Positions 12,401-21,670 are shown, numbered from the stretch's first letter. The stretch is 64,000 bases of DNA from Thermoplasmata archaeon (GCA_020696345.1 JAEHCK010000004.1:1-64000), one strand, 5' to 3'. Translations and numbers: made by a program. Notes: generated by a model not told the origin, from the letters alone.

Positions 12401-14103
12401 GGCTCGATCCAATCAGCCTGTGCATCGGTTCCCAGATCAAGTCTTACATTTGAGGGTATTCCTCCTGTTAAATTATACCATACCAGATCATCCACAGTTG
12501 TCCAAGCCGCTGAGGATACTAGTGTATCGTTGAATGAATCGCCGCTGATATCACCCACTGCCAAATATTTGGCACCTATATGATCTGTATTCAAATTGAT
12601 CGTTTCCCAACCACCGTTTACGGGTGTACCATCATTCTTAAAAATGAGCACATCAGCATTTGTTTCACCAGCTATCACAACATCCAAATAATTATCTTCC
12701 GGATTTCCTGGAATTCCATGTTCATAGATTGCGATATTGCCACCGTTCCACCAACCACCTCCCACACCTGGACCTATGGTATGCTTTGGCCAACTGCCTG
12801 TTTTCGGGTTATCGGGCGCTTCATACCAGACTGTGGAACCTGAACTTAATGCTGCAATATCCGGATTGTTATCACGGTCAAGATCTCCGATCGATAAAGA
12901 ATATGCCAGAGATAATGAATTGTCTATCACATAAGGACTTGACCACGAGGTGCCGAGACCATTTTCGTTCGAGAGCCAGATCACTTGATTGTTTTGTCGA
13001 GTCGTAACCGCGGTATCATTATCACCATCACGGTCAATATCATATACAAATAAACCAAAAACGTTTGGAATGGTTTTGGTGATATTGGTTTTAGTCCATG
13101 TATTGCCATTGTTTTCATTTGCATACCACATTATGTCTTCTAAACTGTTATCGGCATTATACAATGTTGCCATTACATCTAACGATGTATCATTATTCAT
13201 GTCTGCCAAAAAGATCTCGTACATCCATGTCTGTGTTGTTGATGATAGAGAAGATTCAATTGTATGTTTTGTCCATGAAGAACCATCACCGTTTGTATTA
13301 TTATACCAAAAGATCTTTTTTGTGTTCCAAATATTGTCAGCCACAACAACATCCAGATCATTGTCCTGATCTATATCGCCCACCGCAAGACCATATGGTA
13401 GGTTAATTTGGCCAACGCCTGCGATCGTATGTTTTGACCATGCACTCCCGTCACCATTTGTATTATTAAACCACAATATAGGATAGCCAAAAGGGGTTTG
13501 TTGGCGATGTGTGACAATTGCATCCAGGTCATTATCACCATCAATATCTCCTAGCTTACAATTATATGTCATAGGTAAGTTTGAATCGATGATCTTTTTA
13601 TTCGAAAACTCTTTAAATTCACCGGATACATTCAAATATGCACCATTGATCACTGCGTTTTTTGGCAAGGCTATTTCTTTGGTACTGCTCTCTCCTGGAC
13701 TTGTGAATTGAAAATTAAAAGATTGTGAATTATCATTGAAAATATTTTGTCTGCCCAGGTTGCCATATCCCGTACCACTGAACGCCCATTCAAAATCATT
13801 ATCCACACCAACATCCAGATATAGATTGGAAGGATACTCACCTACCAGTGGTTGTGTGGTCAAGTTGACCCGTGCTTGAATTATGGGAATGCCATGGCGG
13901 ATGCTCACATTGATAGTGTCGTTAATACCACCACCTGATGGGAATGTGATAATTCTTTCAGAACTACCATCGGAAAATGATTTTTTATAAATACTCTCGG
14001 TATTAGGTAACAGCACTAATCCGGTGCAAACCAACAATAAAAATGTCATCCAGGTCAATGCTTTTGTACGAAACATTTTCATGGAATTCTTTTTGTTCTG
14101 CAT
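9421..14103 (-). CDS. Giant membrane-anchored FG-GAP/VCBS and Ig-like surface protein
   Basis: A 1560-aa type I membrane protein. The signal segment (about 15-33) is TWMTFLLLVCTGLVLL. An FG-GAP/VCBS beta-propeller region (about 180-560) has repeated calcium-type loops such as DIDGDNDLDAIV, DIDQDNDLDVVVA, DIDRDGDNDTAV and DISGDSFNDTLVS. Cadherin/Ig-like and fibronectin-like modules follow (about 650-1190), including a segment ending YYWTVIPWF, then a COG1470-like NEW3-type module. One transmembrane helix (about 1328-1352) precedes a 200-aa acidic E/D/P-rich cytoplasmic tail. It is the second gene of a pair: its ATG overlaps the upstream stop (TAATG at 14103), so it is probably co-translated with and physically linked to that partner. 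Adhesion or surface sensing is likely; the ligand is unknown. Confidence 0.85.
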   Translation of the reverse strand: MQNKKNSMKMFRTKALTWMTFLLLVCTGLVLLPNTESIYKKSFSDGSSERIITFPSGGGINDTINVSIRHGIPIIQARVNLTTQPLVGEYPSNLYLDVGVDNDFEWAFSGTGYGNLGRQNIFNDNSQSFNFQFTSPGESSTKEIALPKNAVINGAYLNVSGEFKEFSNKKIIDSNLPMTYNCKLGDIDGDNDLDAIVTHRQQTPFGYPILWFNNTNGDGSAWSKHTIAGVGQINLPYGLAVGDIDQDNDLDVVVADNIWNTKKIFWYNNTNGDGSSWTKHTIESSLSSTTQTWMYEIFLADMNNDTSLDVMATLYNADNSLEDIMWYANENNGNTWTKTNITKTIPNVFGLFVYDIDRDGDNDTAVTTRQNNQVIWLSNENGLGTSWSSPYVIDNSLSLAYSLSIGDLDRDNNPDIAALSSGSTVWYEAPDNPKTGSWPKHTIGPGVGGGWWNGGNIAIYEHGIPGNPEDNYLDVVIAGETNADVLIFKNDGTPVNGGWETINLNTDHIGAKYLAVGDISGDSFNDTLVSSAAWTTVDDLVWYNLTGGIPSNVRLDLGTDAQADWIEPGTLNTTVKIPDFKNNLTLYMAQGSSYFDEYGTELVKVPLKVRSATPGVVTINDLEIIYDLSITVDINPHGNLASELTEALKTIPPDTSANSTVPFKFISDSGGKLLVSDLVIEYNEFPWFISELPEVIYLDEDSKDLALLDLSIFMEDDYLGSTELDYNISYVSGPGADRVTLGIYNHHLLGADAFTGWENDNWTGYLDFSFNVTDNFDITTESELIRLVVTPLNDEPILGSKEYPDMILAEGKTSNPLDLDAQNYFIDIDDDRLYFSLSIDPENKFKNENLSYDLDGATNTVTFTGHGDWFGENVMVRVYCDDSVPVDKTLYKEFELNVVNINDRPVWEQIPDVVIDEDLIKPDAVNLVEYIYDIDDSIENITFSIIDNTNPQAVRITIGENNRIDIYPLLPEFTGLAVITVRATDLAKNYSDTSFKIIYRAVNDLPIVSIITPKDNSVIPSRSVILTWEASDIDTPKENLTYTVFFGDSNPPPQLPDGKDITETQYIISDLEDKMIHYCRILASDGISSSFSEIITFEIDLNKQPQVKLVSPIDNSTFIHTTITFDWVVLEAGGQDLTYNLYLATTNDPLTDTDVEVYSGLTTTELTLVDLKVDQTYYWTVIPWFDIGQGICENGVFKFNIDPSKTEYGLELRSSESEIKLTQGEAYTFNVDITNLGANEEIILITITPKNLSNSITHSINAGRSNEISLGKEASKQIELTIDTTNIVKGKYTMTINAESRITPAKDQASIALEIVKPKSKSDETMGLFNSYYDLLPIILMIIITIVILILIIRHKPKDEPISQELVSEKSVEILYKPPMDAIGRPAWQPQIAGRESVPAMQPYSEVGAEIPKLPPQTDYLSSGSESPLQELQDFQEPFEPELGFDQTEPEPGPYVDVDLDMDHGLDLGATETFGSEVGAGTETETGPKVLLPEDLDIDLGPDLESSSAGPVDGEGTDLESDIGITSPDVVMPKDAAVQDEADMIDKVELPKKAEKNKDL

Positions 14104-17100
14104 TAATCACCACCCCCATTCTGTTTTTGGGTCCGGCTAATATTTTCATCTGGTGAAGAACCTATTTTTATGTTTGTGGTTGTTTTTTTTGTTGGCATCT
14201 GGCTGGGCTGTTGCTGCATAGTTTGATCAGGAGTTTGTGCTTGAGGTTGAGGTTGAGTTTGAGGCTGTTGTGGTTGTTGTGGTTGTTGTGGTTGTTGTGG
14301 TTGTTGTGGTTGTTGTTGTTGTTGCTGTTGTAAACCTGTTTGTTGTGTTTCTGAGGTAGTACCTGCACTCGCACCTGCACTCGTACCCTCAGATGGTGTA
14401 TGTGGTGGTAGTTTCGGCAACATATCATCTTGCGGCGCCTGTGCAAGTTGTGGTGTGGGCGTTTGCATTTGCGCTCCAGTTCCTACACCGCCAGTCGTTT
14501 TGGGTAATATCTGAACCGTGGGTCGTTGTTGGATCGGAACACCTTCCTGTTTTCCCGTACGAAGCATAACGGTCTGTGTGAGCGCCTGGCGCTCTTGAAA
14601 CCGTGACTTTTTCAGCTTTGTACGCTTTATCAGAAATGTTGTTAATAGAACGAGTATTACAATGATCAAGAATGCCAAGTTAATGTAAAGAACCATGTTG
14701 GATCTCGCCAGATCATCGTCATCATCATCTTTCTTTACTTTCTTATCAGGATAATCAAGTGGGTCGGCGGGGTTTGTCTCCTTTAAAAACTCTTCTATAT
14801 TGGAATATTTGTCTCCATCAAGATCGGTGTTTGCATCCAGGGGATTGTTTGGATCCAAACCAATATATTGTTCTTCCCACCAGTCAGGCATACCGTCGTT
14901 GTCCAGATCAGTAAAACGGTTATAAACCAATATGTATGCATTTCTTGAAACATTATAGTTACCGTCCGTTACATATAATGTAATATGATTAGAACCATAC
15001 ATCAATTTCTTTTTGAAAGATACCGAATTACCTAAAACATCCGTAGTCTGTTGGCCTAGGTTATTTGTATATGTTGTGTACCAATAATAGGACAATGTAT
15101 CGGTCTCGTCAGGATCGTATGAATCCCTCGCATCGAATTCTATAAAATCCTCTTCAAAATGTTTTGTATTATTCCCTGGTGAGGTGATGTTAATGATCGG
15201 CGGCGAGTTCACATATATTTGTATATCTCCGGATTGCACATATTCATTTATTGCCATATCTTTGGCACGCCAATTGATATAGTTATTACCACCATATTTG
15301 AAAACCAGAGCTACATCAACATTGATGACATGGGCGACCATGTCAAGATCTGTATTTATCCAGTTTGAATAATCATCTATCCCGTTGGTTGAATATCGAT
15401 ACTGGATCGAGCTGGCATTTAACCCGCTGCCTCCGCGATCGATTATTGTAATATTACACATTACTGATCGGTGATCATTAACACTGTTTGTGGCCAGACC
15501 AGGATCGGAAAAAACTGGCGGGATATTATCAATGAATATCGTGGAATTATCTGAAATTGTATATCCGTTTCCTGCCAAGTCAGCAGCCTGCCACCGCAAT
15601 AGGTTTAACCCATTACTCGGAAACTTAACATTGATATCAACCTCTACATTTGTATCACTTATCCAAGTCAGATCGGTATCCTGGTTGATAACTTGCCAAT
15701 TGCCGAACGATGGACTCTTGGAATATGATAGTATCGAGTATTGTATCGAACCGGGATCGACGCCTATACCTTTTTTATCCGAGATCGTTACACCTGCTTG
15801 AACTGTTAAAGTATTGAACCAGTCAATGGTCTGCGGATATAATGATTTGAACTTTATCTCCTCCAGATCGATAAATATCGAAGCATTATTTGCCCCGCCA
15901 ATATTTCCCACATTATCCACGGCCCAAACAAAGAGGCTGAATATTCCCGATCGTTTTGTGTCGATGGTTATCCGATTTTGTGTGGTAAAATTGCCCGCCG
16001 CAGTGCCGCTGTTATCGATGGTGCTATAATAATATCCCTTGATGCCCGAATACTCCTGGTTTGAGCCTGTCCAGGTCGCATATATTATTGTATCGTTGTC
16101 CGCAAAATTATTTGTGTCCGAATACGAATCGGCATGAAGGATAATACCCGCCGGCGCATTGGGTAGGGCATTATCTATACGCAGTTTCAATTCTTGCCCC
16201 ATACCTATCTCTGAGCCAGAGATAGAATCGGTAGTTAAGTTAAGATAATAGATCCGCTCTTGATCTGTAACTTCAGGCATTGCCACAATTAATGAAAGCA
16301 ATTCACCTTTTGAAGGTTGATATGTTGATAAAGTATTCCCATCATCATCTACTAAGGTCACAAAATATGTTGATCTAATGGGGTACTTATCTTCGGTATT
16401 TTTATAGACCACCGTAACATTTGACCAATTGACGAGCTCACCACCCATGACCCAATCACCGGGTTCCAATTGCACCATAGACTGGTTGAACACTTCCAGG
16501 TTACCGTAAAATTCCAGGTTTGTTTCCACCTTTATAAAATCTTTATAATATATACTCCTGGCCGGGTTGATCTGCCCCTCGCTCTTTACCGAAACCCCGA
16601 TCGTTCGTGATGTATCAAAGGTCCAATCAAAGAGTATCTTGAAATCTATGGTCCATGTATTGCGAAAGTCCATTGTTGAATTCTTTGCCACACTTAATAA
16701 TTCGATCCTATTTTCCGGGTCATTTAAAATTGCAAATGATCTGTCCGAACCTGACCATTTACATTGGATATTCCGCTGCTCGGGATCGATGGTAAAAAGC
16801 ACTTTCTCCAGATCGCCAACACCCATGCCATCTTCCACTTCAACACGAAAAGTATATGGACGATCTTGTGCATAACAAGTCTGGCCATCAATACCATCAC
16901 CATCTAATAGTTCCAATGAGATTTCAAACTCATTTTTCTTGATCGGTAAAAAGCCCGTATTTTGTGAATCGTGCTGAAACATGGGCCAATCCAACTGGCC
17001 CTTGATCATGGTCGGGCCCACATCTAAGCACCATACATTACCCGCCTTATCGCCGATCAGCACATCCAAGTTCTTATCGTTATCTATATCACCCACCACC

Positions 17101-18596
17101 GGAGATGAGAACCAAGAGCCAGTTACACCCGTATCATACTGCCATAAGATATCATAATTGGTTCCGCCAATATCCGCAATTCCTTCGTCCACACCATCTG
17201 ACGGGTCACCATCAAGACAGAATATGATCCCGTTATTTGATCCTATTATTACTTCAAGATCGTTATCGGAACCAATATCACATAGTGCGGGTGATGAGAA
17301 TATATGATCACCCGTGTCAAATGACCATAGTTCATTTCCACTGTTAAGGTCTATACAATATAACTTACCATCATACGACCCTAAAAATCCCTCATAGCCG
17401 ATTTCACCGGTAACGGGGCTGATCTTACCACCATGGACATCACCAACCGCAGGTGAACTCAGAAAACCAGTGCCAAACGAACCCATACTTCTACTCCAGA
17501 GCCGGTAATGTGTTTCAAAAGTGGCCGATGAATTTATTGGGTCGTAAAGGTAATACCATCCACGAGATAAATTGGGATTATTCAGGTCGGCCTGGTTTGC
17601 ATCGTATTGATATGTGCCAATAAAATATTCCAATTCCGAATCACCCACGAAATTTCCCACCGCGCCTGTTCCGTATACTACAGTTCTAAGAAAAGTGTTT
17701 TGTGAGATGATCCGAGAATATTCATTACCATCATGTGAGTATAATCTTATGGGCGAGTATCTGCTGCCAAATATCAAGTCATTATAGGTATCTGGGTCGT
17801 CAGACCCGTCCAGATCCTGAACGGACACACTTGCCATTCCAAAATCGTCACCCCATGTATCGGGAGAAGGTGCGTCTAGTGTCCAGATGTTCTCACCGTC
17901 ATGGGAAAATGCCTGTGGTTTTGTCTCGGTGAAGCTGGTGTCTTTAAGTACGATGATCTCCTGTTTGGTCTTATCGAATTTTATATCACCTTCCAGGTCG
18001 ATCACCACCGGGGTGCTTATATAATCACCATTCGCCTCCCCGGCGGTCCAGACCTCATTACCAATGCCATCTAAACAGACCACTTTTCCATCAGCGCCGA
18101 AGATCAATTCATGATCGTTATCACCGATAATGTCAGCAGGTGTTATTGATGAGAACACGGGAGGGATATAATATGCATTTGATGTCATAAACTCGTCAGC
18201 ACGTGAGATCGTATAACCACTTTTTTTCCAAAGTTGAGTTCCATCACTTGATAATGCATAAACCACATCAGAATCGGACATGAATACCACTTCTTGTTTT
18301 CCATCACCGGTCAGGTCAACGAGCGCTGGTGTGGAGATATAACCACCTTCGGTGGCCTGGTATCGCCAATTGAGAATATCTCTACTGCTTAAAGGTGCAA
18401 TATTACCATTCTCAGATGTGTCCCGGTCAGTCTGGTCTGCCAGGGTGAGGTTCATTTTATAGTCATTTACAGGAACCATTTGTATGGCTGTAATTGTTAC
18501 TGGCTGAGTTATAATTATTATTAATAATATGGTTATCACAATTACCAAAAACTTTGATGAAAAATTCTTTTTTGACTTACTCATTGGATCAACCAC
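14103..18596 (-). CDS. Giant membrane-anchored PQQ/FG-GAP beta-propeller surface protein with Gln/Pro-rich tail
   Basis: A 1497-aa protein. An N-terminal hydrophobic signal (about 13-35) is followed by a beta-propeller (about 60-560) mixing PQQ-like blades (GTQLWKK, GNELWSFDTGDHIFSSP) and FG-GAP calcium loops (DLTGDGKQEVVF, DIDNDKNLDVLIG), then several Ig-like/Y_Y_Y-like modules. A thrombospondin-3/EF-hand-like calcium motif (DLDNDGMPDWWEE, then DLDGDKYSNIEEF) sits just before the single membrane helix (about 1300-1325). The cytoplasmic tail is low complexity, with a polyglutamine run and repeated QQP triplets (14210-14330 on the DNA). First gene of the coupled pair with the protein ending at 9421. 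Role inferred as cell-surface adhesion, structure or sensing. Confidence 0.85.
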   Translation of the reverse strand: MVDPMSKSKKNFSSKFLVIVITILLIIIITQPVTITAIQMVPVNDYKMNLTLADQTDRDTSENGNIAPLSSRDILNWRYQATEGGYISTPALVDLTGDGKQEVVFMSDSDVVYALSSDGTQLWKKSGYTISRADEFMTSNAYYIPPVFSSITPADIIGDNDHELIFGADGKVVCLDGIGNEVWTAGEANGDYISTPVVIDLEGDIKFDKTKQEIIVLKDTSFTETKPQAFSHDGENIWTLDAPSPDTWGDDFGMASVSVQDLDGSDDPDTYNDLIFGSRYSPIRLYSHDGNEYSRIISQNTFLRTVVYGTGAVGNFVGDSELEYFIGTYQYDANQADLNNPNLSRGWYYLYDPINSSATFETHYRLWSRSMGSFGTGFLSSPAVGDVHGGKISPVTGEIGYEGFLGSYDGKLYCIDLNSGNELWSFDTGDHIFSSPALCDIGSDNDLEVIIGSNNGIIFCLDGDPSDGVDEGIADIGGTNYDILWQYDTGVTGSWFSSPVVGDIDNDKNLDVLIGDKAGNVWCLDVGPTMIKGQLDWPMFQHDSQNTGFLPIKKNEFEISLELLDGDGIDGQTCYAQDRPYTFRVEVEDGMGVGDLEKVLFTIDPEQRNIQCKWSGSDRSFAILNDPENRIELLSVAKNSTMDFRNTWTIDFKILFDWTFDTSRTIGVSVKSEGQINPARSIYYKDFIKVETNLEFYGNLEVFNQSMVQLEPGDWVMGGELVNWSNVTVVYKNTEDKYPIRSTYFVTLVDDDGNTLSTYQPSKGELLSLIVAMPEVTDQERIYYLNLTTDSISGSEIGMGQELKLRIDNALPNAPAGIILHADSYSDTNNFADNDTIIYATWTGSNQEYSGIKGYYYSTIDNSGTAAGNFTTQNRITIDTKRSGIFSLFVWAVDNVGNIGGANNASIFIDLEEIKFKSLYPQTIDWFNTLTVQAGVTISDKKGIGVDPGSIQYSILSYSKSPSFGNWQVINQDTDLTWISDTNVEVDINVKFPSNGLNLLRWQAADLAGNGYTISDNSTIFIDNIPPVFSDPGLATNSVNDHRSVMCNITIIDRGGSGLNASSIQYRYSTNGIDDYSNWINTDLDMVAHVINVDVALVFKYGGNNYINWRAKDMAINEYVQSGDIQIYVNSPPIINITSPGNNTKHFEEDFIEFDARDSYDPDETDTLSYYWYTTYTNNLGQQTTDVLGNSVSFKKKLMYGSNHITLYVTDGNYNVSRNAYILVYNRFTDLDNDGMPDWWEEQYIGLDPNNPLDANTDLDGDKYSNIEEFLKETNPADPLDYPDKKVKKDDDDDDLARSNMVLYINLAFLIIVILVLLTTFLIKRTKLKKSRFQERQALTQTVMLRTGKQEGVPIQQRPTVQILPKTTGGVGTGAQMQTPTPQLAQAPQDDMLPKLPPHTPSEGTSAGASAGTTSETQQTGLQQQQQQQPQQPQQPQQPQQPQQPQTQPQPQAQTPDQTMQQQPSQMPTKKTTTNIKIGSSPDENISRTQKQNGGGD

Positions 18597-19162
18597 CAGA
18601 ACCGTTCATTGACGACCATTCAATAATTTAGTTCGGGAATATTTGACATTCATTTTCATGGTTTATTTCATTATTGGTTTAATCACCATTCTCTTAACCA
18701 ATACATAACATAGATTATATAATATATCCAAATATCCACATTTTCAAATATTTTAACAATATAAATATTTTACATATTATTATCCCGGTTAAAGTCAAAT
18801 TTGAATATATTCTTTATAGTTTTGTATTATTAATCTACATATTAGTATTCTATATATTAGTATATTATAATAGGATAATAGTACAATAGTATAATCGTAC
18901 AATCGCACATATAATTCTGTTAAACTGTTAATAAAAAATTAATAGAAAAAATTGCTAAAAAAATAAAAAATGGCAAAAAGATCTCAGCAATTGAAAAGTG
19001 AATTTTTTATGGTTTTCCAAATAAATAAAGCCAGAAAATGTAAAAAATTTTATGAAAATCGTGTCCAGATAGGAAAAAGGTTAAATATTCAGTAATACTA
19101 TTGGGGTATGGCCTGAATACCAAGGTATATGGCCAAATAATTTGTACAAAGGAGGAAATACA
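18597..19162 (+). promoter_or_regulatory. A/T-rich intergenic region with promoter for the 80-codon frame
   Basis: No gene seen. The stretch about 18770-18970 is very A/T-rich with TATATTAGTAT-like tandem decay. It presumably holds the promoter of the giant-protein operon (minus) and that of the small gene at 19163 (plus): TTAAATATTC at about 19081-19090 is a possible TATA box 70-80 nt before the ATG, and AAAGGAGGAAA at about 19148-19157 is a strong Shine-Dalgarno. Confidence 0.4.
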
Positions 19163-19384
19163 ATGGTGATGGAAGAAATTTCAGTTGATAAAGCCAAACA
19201 GATAGCAAGTAAGAAAGGTTTAAAACCGGGCCGTGTGAAAGGTACGAATGGTATCCAGTTTACCAAAGGCAAGAACGATCGCCTAGAGGTCATTGACTGG
19301 TCCGAATTTGAATCCACCTTAAAAGGCCGAAAGCTTGCTGTTTATGAGAGCGGCGGCTGGATGAAAATAATGAAAAAACAGTAA
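19163..19384 (+). CDS. Small hypothetical protein, 73 aa
   Basis: I do not recognise the family. The ATG at 19163 is chosen because the near-perfect Shine-Dalgarno GGAGGAAA ends about 5 nt upstream; an in-frame TTG at 19142 lies inside that ribosome-binding region. The product is soluble, mixed charge and rich in Lys and Gly, starting MVMEEISVDKAKQIASKKG and ending SGGWMKIMKKQ. The central part (GTNGIQFTKGKNDRLEVIDW) looks like a short beta-rich fold. The strong ribosome-binding site and isolated position suggest a well-expressed monocistronic gene. Confidence 0.65.
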   Translation: MVMEEISVDKAKQIASKKGLKPGRVKGTNGIQFTKGKNDRLEVIDWSEFESTLKGRKLAVYESGGWMKIMKKQ

Positions 19385-19504
19385 ATTAATAAATATTTAA
19401 AAAAGAATCTACAAAAAAGTAATTATTATGAAAATTACGTATTTTTGTAGTAATGATAAAGAGGGGAAATTAATAATTCCCTTCTTTATTTTTTTATTAT
19501 TGAT

Positions 19505-19785
19505 GGGCAATGGCGGTGATGGATTTATCAATGATTTTTTATTGATTGGCAGATGCCTTGATCGATTGTTGATTGACAGATACCTGGATGAATTAGCGAA
19601 TGACAGATGCCATGATGAGTTATTGATAGATGCCTGGATGAATTAGCGATTAATTGAAACCTAGTTTTAAAGACAAATCCTGGAATCAACATATCGTAAA
19701 TTCATCACGGTATCTGTTCAGTATCAACCCAGCACGGTATCTGTTCAACATCAAACGAACATGGCAACTGTTCAACATCAAATCA
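19505..19785. repeat. Bipartite 27-bp minisatellite element, copy 2
   Basis: First arm (about 19540-19650): units of TTGATTGACAGATGCC type. Core (about 19665-19690): CCTAGTTTTAAAGACAAATCC, a diverged form of the shared A/T-rich centre. Second arm (about 19700-19785): inverted units such as CACGGTATCTGTTCAACATC. It sits between the 3' end of the small plus-strand gene and the 3' end of vapC, and its end touches the vapC stop codon. Confidence 0.8.
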
Positions 19786-20208
19786 TTTCCGCCATATTTC
19801 ATTTAAAGCATCTTCAATATTTATAGCAATGTCTGATCTTTTAAGTAACTCTTTATCTTCAGTAACAAGTTTTGAGTTATTGATATTTGATAAAGCTAAA
19901 TGTACGCTATCATAAAATGTAAAATCATTCTTCTGGGAAATTTTCATCGCTTCAATAGCAATATCTTTACTTATTTCATTAAAGGTAATATTTAAAAGGA
20001 AAAGTTGATTTATATATTCAACACCAGACTTTTTTATTTTTCTTAAATTTTTCCAAAGAACATTACCAACTTCATAGAAGATCAAGTCAGAAGCGTAGTA
20101 TTCGATGTCTTTTAAATAGCTTTGTTCAATAAGCTGTAATGCCAGGTCAGATCTTTCTTCCTTAAAAATTAATTTTGCAATAACTGATGAGTCTAATATA
20201 TATTTCAT
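19783..20208 (-). CDS. vapC: VapC-type PIN-domain toxin ribonuclease
   Basis: A 141-aa PIN-domain RNase. It shows the acidic active-site pattern: D6 in MKYILDSSVIAKL, a conserved glutamate in DLIFYEVGNVLW, and the C-terminal pair in FYDSVHLALS and LVTEDKELLK. It overlaps the antitoxin gene by 4 bp (ATGA). VapC toxins cleave tRNA or rRNA when freed from the antitoxin. It is the terminal member of the minus-strand cassette array; no attC-like site lies beyond its 3' end. Confidence 0.88.
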   Translation of the reverse strand: MKYILDSSVIAKLIFKEERSDLALQLIEQSYLKDIEYYASDLIFYEVGNVLWKNLRKIKKSGVEYINQLFLLNITFNEISKDIAIEAMKISQKNDFTFYDSVHLALSNINNSKLVTEDKELLKRSDIAINIEDALNEIWRK

Positions 20209-20420
20209 CGAGAATCCCTGTCCTTTCTTATTGAATCTTCTACTGTGGCGCCATCAGTGTTTAATCTATGTTTTTTTAACCATTGAAGTGCTTTTTTAGA
20301 TTTTTCTTTCTGAATTTCTTGATATAATATCATTTTTAAATATTCTCCAGGTTTATAACCAAGATCTTCAATATCATTTTTTATATGATCTTCAACTCTA
20401 ACTGATATTGTAACGCTCAT
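20205..20420 (-). CDS. vapB: VapB-like antitoxin
   Basis: A 71-aa partner of the adjacent PIN toxin. The start MSVTISVRVEDHIKNDIEDL fits a ribbon-helix-helix DNA-binding N-terminus, and the charged C-terminus (ATVEDSIRKDRDSR) is the usual toxin-binding, disordered tail. It is expected to autorepress the operon; A/T-rich sequence at about 20430-20480 likely contains the promoter. Confidence 0.8.
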   Translation of the reverse strand: MSVTISVRVEDHIKNDIEDLGYKPGEYLKMILYQEIQKEKSKKALQWLKKHRLNTDGATVEDSIRKDRDSR

Positions 20421-20515
20421 GTCTACACCATGTAAACAATATGCATTATAAATATATAAACATTATTGTTTACAAAGACATATGCAAAACCATAAACACT
20501 TCATCCATACACTTT

Positions 20516-20561
20516 GTTTAACGGCTGGCGGGTATGCGTAGCCGTATGTCCGCTGTTTTGT
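20516..20561 (-). mobile_element. attC-like palindrome A (3' of the macro-domain gene)
   Basis: A 46-bp imperfect palindrome. Its outer heptamers are GTTTAAC (20516-20522; GTTAAAC on the minus strand, a perfect GTTRRRY integron core) and GTTTTGT (20555-20561). The inner arms GCGGGTATGCG and CCGTATGTCCGC pair with G.U wobbles. Short for an attC, but the left arm (AACGGCTGGCGGGTATGCG) matches site B. Confidence 0.6.
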
Positions 20562-20647
20562 GAGTGCGATAGCATTAAGCAAACGAAGTTGGCGAGGGTC
20601 GGGGGCAAAGGATCCGTATCTTTCTGGTTCATTACCAGTCATATTCT

Positions 20648-21190
20648 TTATTTCTTTAGTCTTGCTTTAAGAGCATCTTCATGTATCCGGAGATCCTGAT
20701 TGCTATATAACACAAATCGAATATGTTTTATCGATCTTAGTTTTGGTATCGATTTCAAAATAGTAGTAAACGCAACGTGGGCTGCTTCTTCCATCGGGTA
20801 TCCAAATATACCCGTGGAAATTGCAGGGAAGGCTATCGATCTAATTTTATTTTCTTCAGCCCTTTTTACGGAATTGCGATAGGAATCAGCCAGCTTTTCA
20901 GCTGGATTATCATCAACTTTAAACCTAGGGCCAAGAGTGTGTATTACGAAACGATTTGGGAGATCATACCCACCCGTGATAACTGCTTCACCTATCTTAA
21001 TTGGCGCTAATGAACGGCATTCTTCATAGAGGGCTGCACCAGCAGCACGATGAATGATTCCTGCCACGCCGCCGCCAGGTCGAAGTTCACCGTTTGCAGC
21101 GTTGACTATGGCATCAAATCCTTGTTGCGATGCGATATCACCTTTTACACATTCTATGATCATTCCGTTAATATCAACCTTCAATTGCAA
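20648..21190 (-). CDS. Macro-domain protein (ADP-ribose-binding / O-acetyl-ADP-ribose deacetylase type)
   Basis: A single macro domain fills the 180 aa. The signature loops are all present: DAIVNAANGELRPGGGVAG (ADP-ribose-binding loop 1), GEAVITGGYDLPNRFVIHTLGP, and AFPAISTGIFGYPMEEAA (loop 2). This matches the MacroD/YmdB-like class that hydrolyses ADP-ribosyl or O-acetyl-ADP-ribose groups. The start is TTG at 21190 or TTG at 21184; the latter is better spaced from GGAGG. It lies alone between attC-like sites A and B, consistent with a single-gene cassette, and could counteract ADP-ribosylating toxins. Confidence 0.93.
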   Translation of the reverse strand: MQLKVDINGMIIECVKGDIASQQGFDAIVNAANGELRPGGGVAGIIHRAAGAALYEECRSLAPIKIGEAVITGGYDLPNRFVIHTLGPRFKVDDNPAEKLADSYRNSVKRAEENKIRSIAFPAISTGIFGYPMEEAAHVAFTTILKSIPKLRSIKHIRFVLYSNQDLRIHEDALKARLKK

Positions 21191-21255
21191 TACCTCCTAC
21201 CTTGATTCCCCTCTAGTGGATATTATGACCATCCGATTTGCCTGTGAATACGTGG

Positions 21256-21342
21256 CCCTAACGGCTGGCGGGTATGCGAAGTCCGAGCAAAGCGCCTATA
21301 AGAAGGCATGAAGTGCCGAGCCCAGATGCACACCGGTTATAC
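21256..21342 (-). mobile_element. attC-like palindrome B (3' of relE)
   Basis: An 87-bp imperfect palindrome. Its outer heptamers are CCCTAAC (21256-21262; GTTAGGG on the minus strand) and GTTATAC (21336-21342). The inner arms GGCGGGTATGCG and CAGATGCACACC pair with wobbles. The left 19 bp repeat those of site A after its core. It separates the macro-domain and relBE cassettes. Confidence 0.65.
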
Positions 21343-21418
21343 GCTCGAGCCCGTATGGCGAGGTGAGCGAACATCGTGAGCAAAGAGTAACTAAACCTGC
21401 CCTATTCATTTGGTATAA

Positions 21419-21670
21419 TTAACCATAGATATTTTTCCGATGACCAATTTTGATAATTAAAATTCGTAATTGATTTTTTTTTATATCAAGAATTACTCGA
21501 TAATCGCCTACCCGTAATCTAAAATATGGAAAATTAACTAATTTTATCACATTATGATAAGGATCATCTCTCAATAGAGTTATCTTATCATAAATTCTTT
21601 TTCCAATAGATCTATCGATCTTTTTTAGTTCTCTTATAGCTGGTTCTGACCAAATAATTTCGAAAGTCAC
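21419..21670 (-). CDS. relE: RelE/ParE-superfamily toxin
   Basis: An 83-aa protein with the RelE fold pattern: SEPAIRELKKIDRSIGKRIY (helical N-terminus), then LRDDPYHNVIKL and the beta-strand FRLRVGDYRVILDIKKNQLR ending IIKIGHRKNIYG. The R-x-G-D-Y-R and GHR residues are typical of RelE-family mRNA interferases. It overlaps the antitoxin gene by one base (21670). Cassette member between attC-like sites B and C. Confidence 0.88.
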   Translation of the reverse strand: MTFEIIWSEPAIRELKKIDRSIGKRIYDKITLLRDDPYHNVIKLVNFPYFRLRVGDYRVILDIKKNQLRILIIKIGHRKNIYG

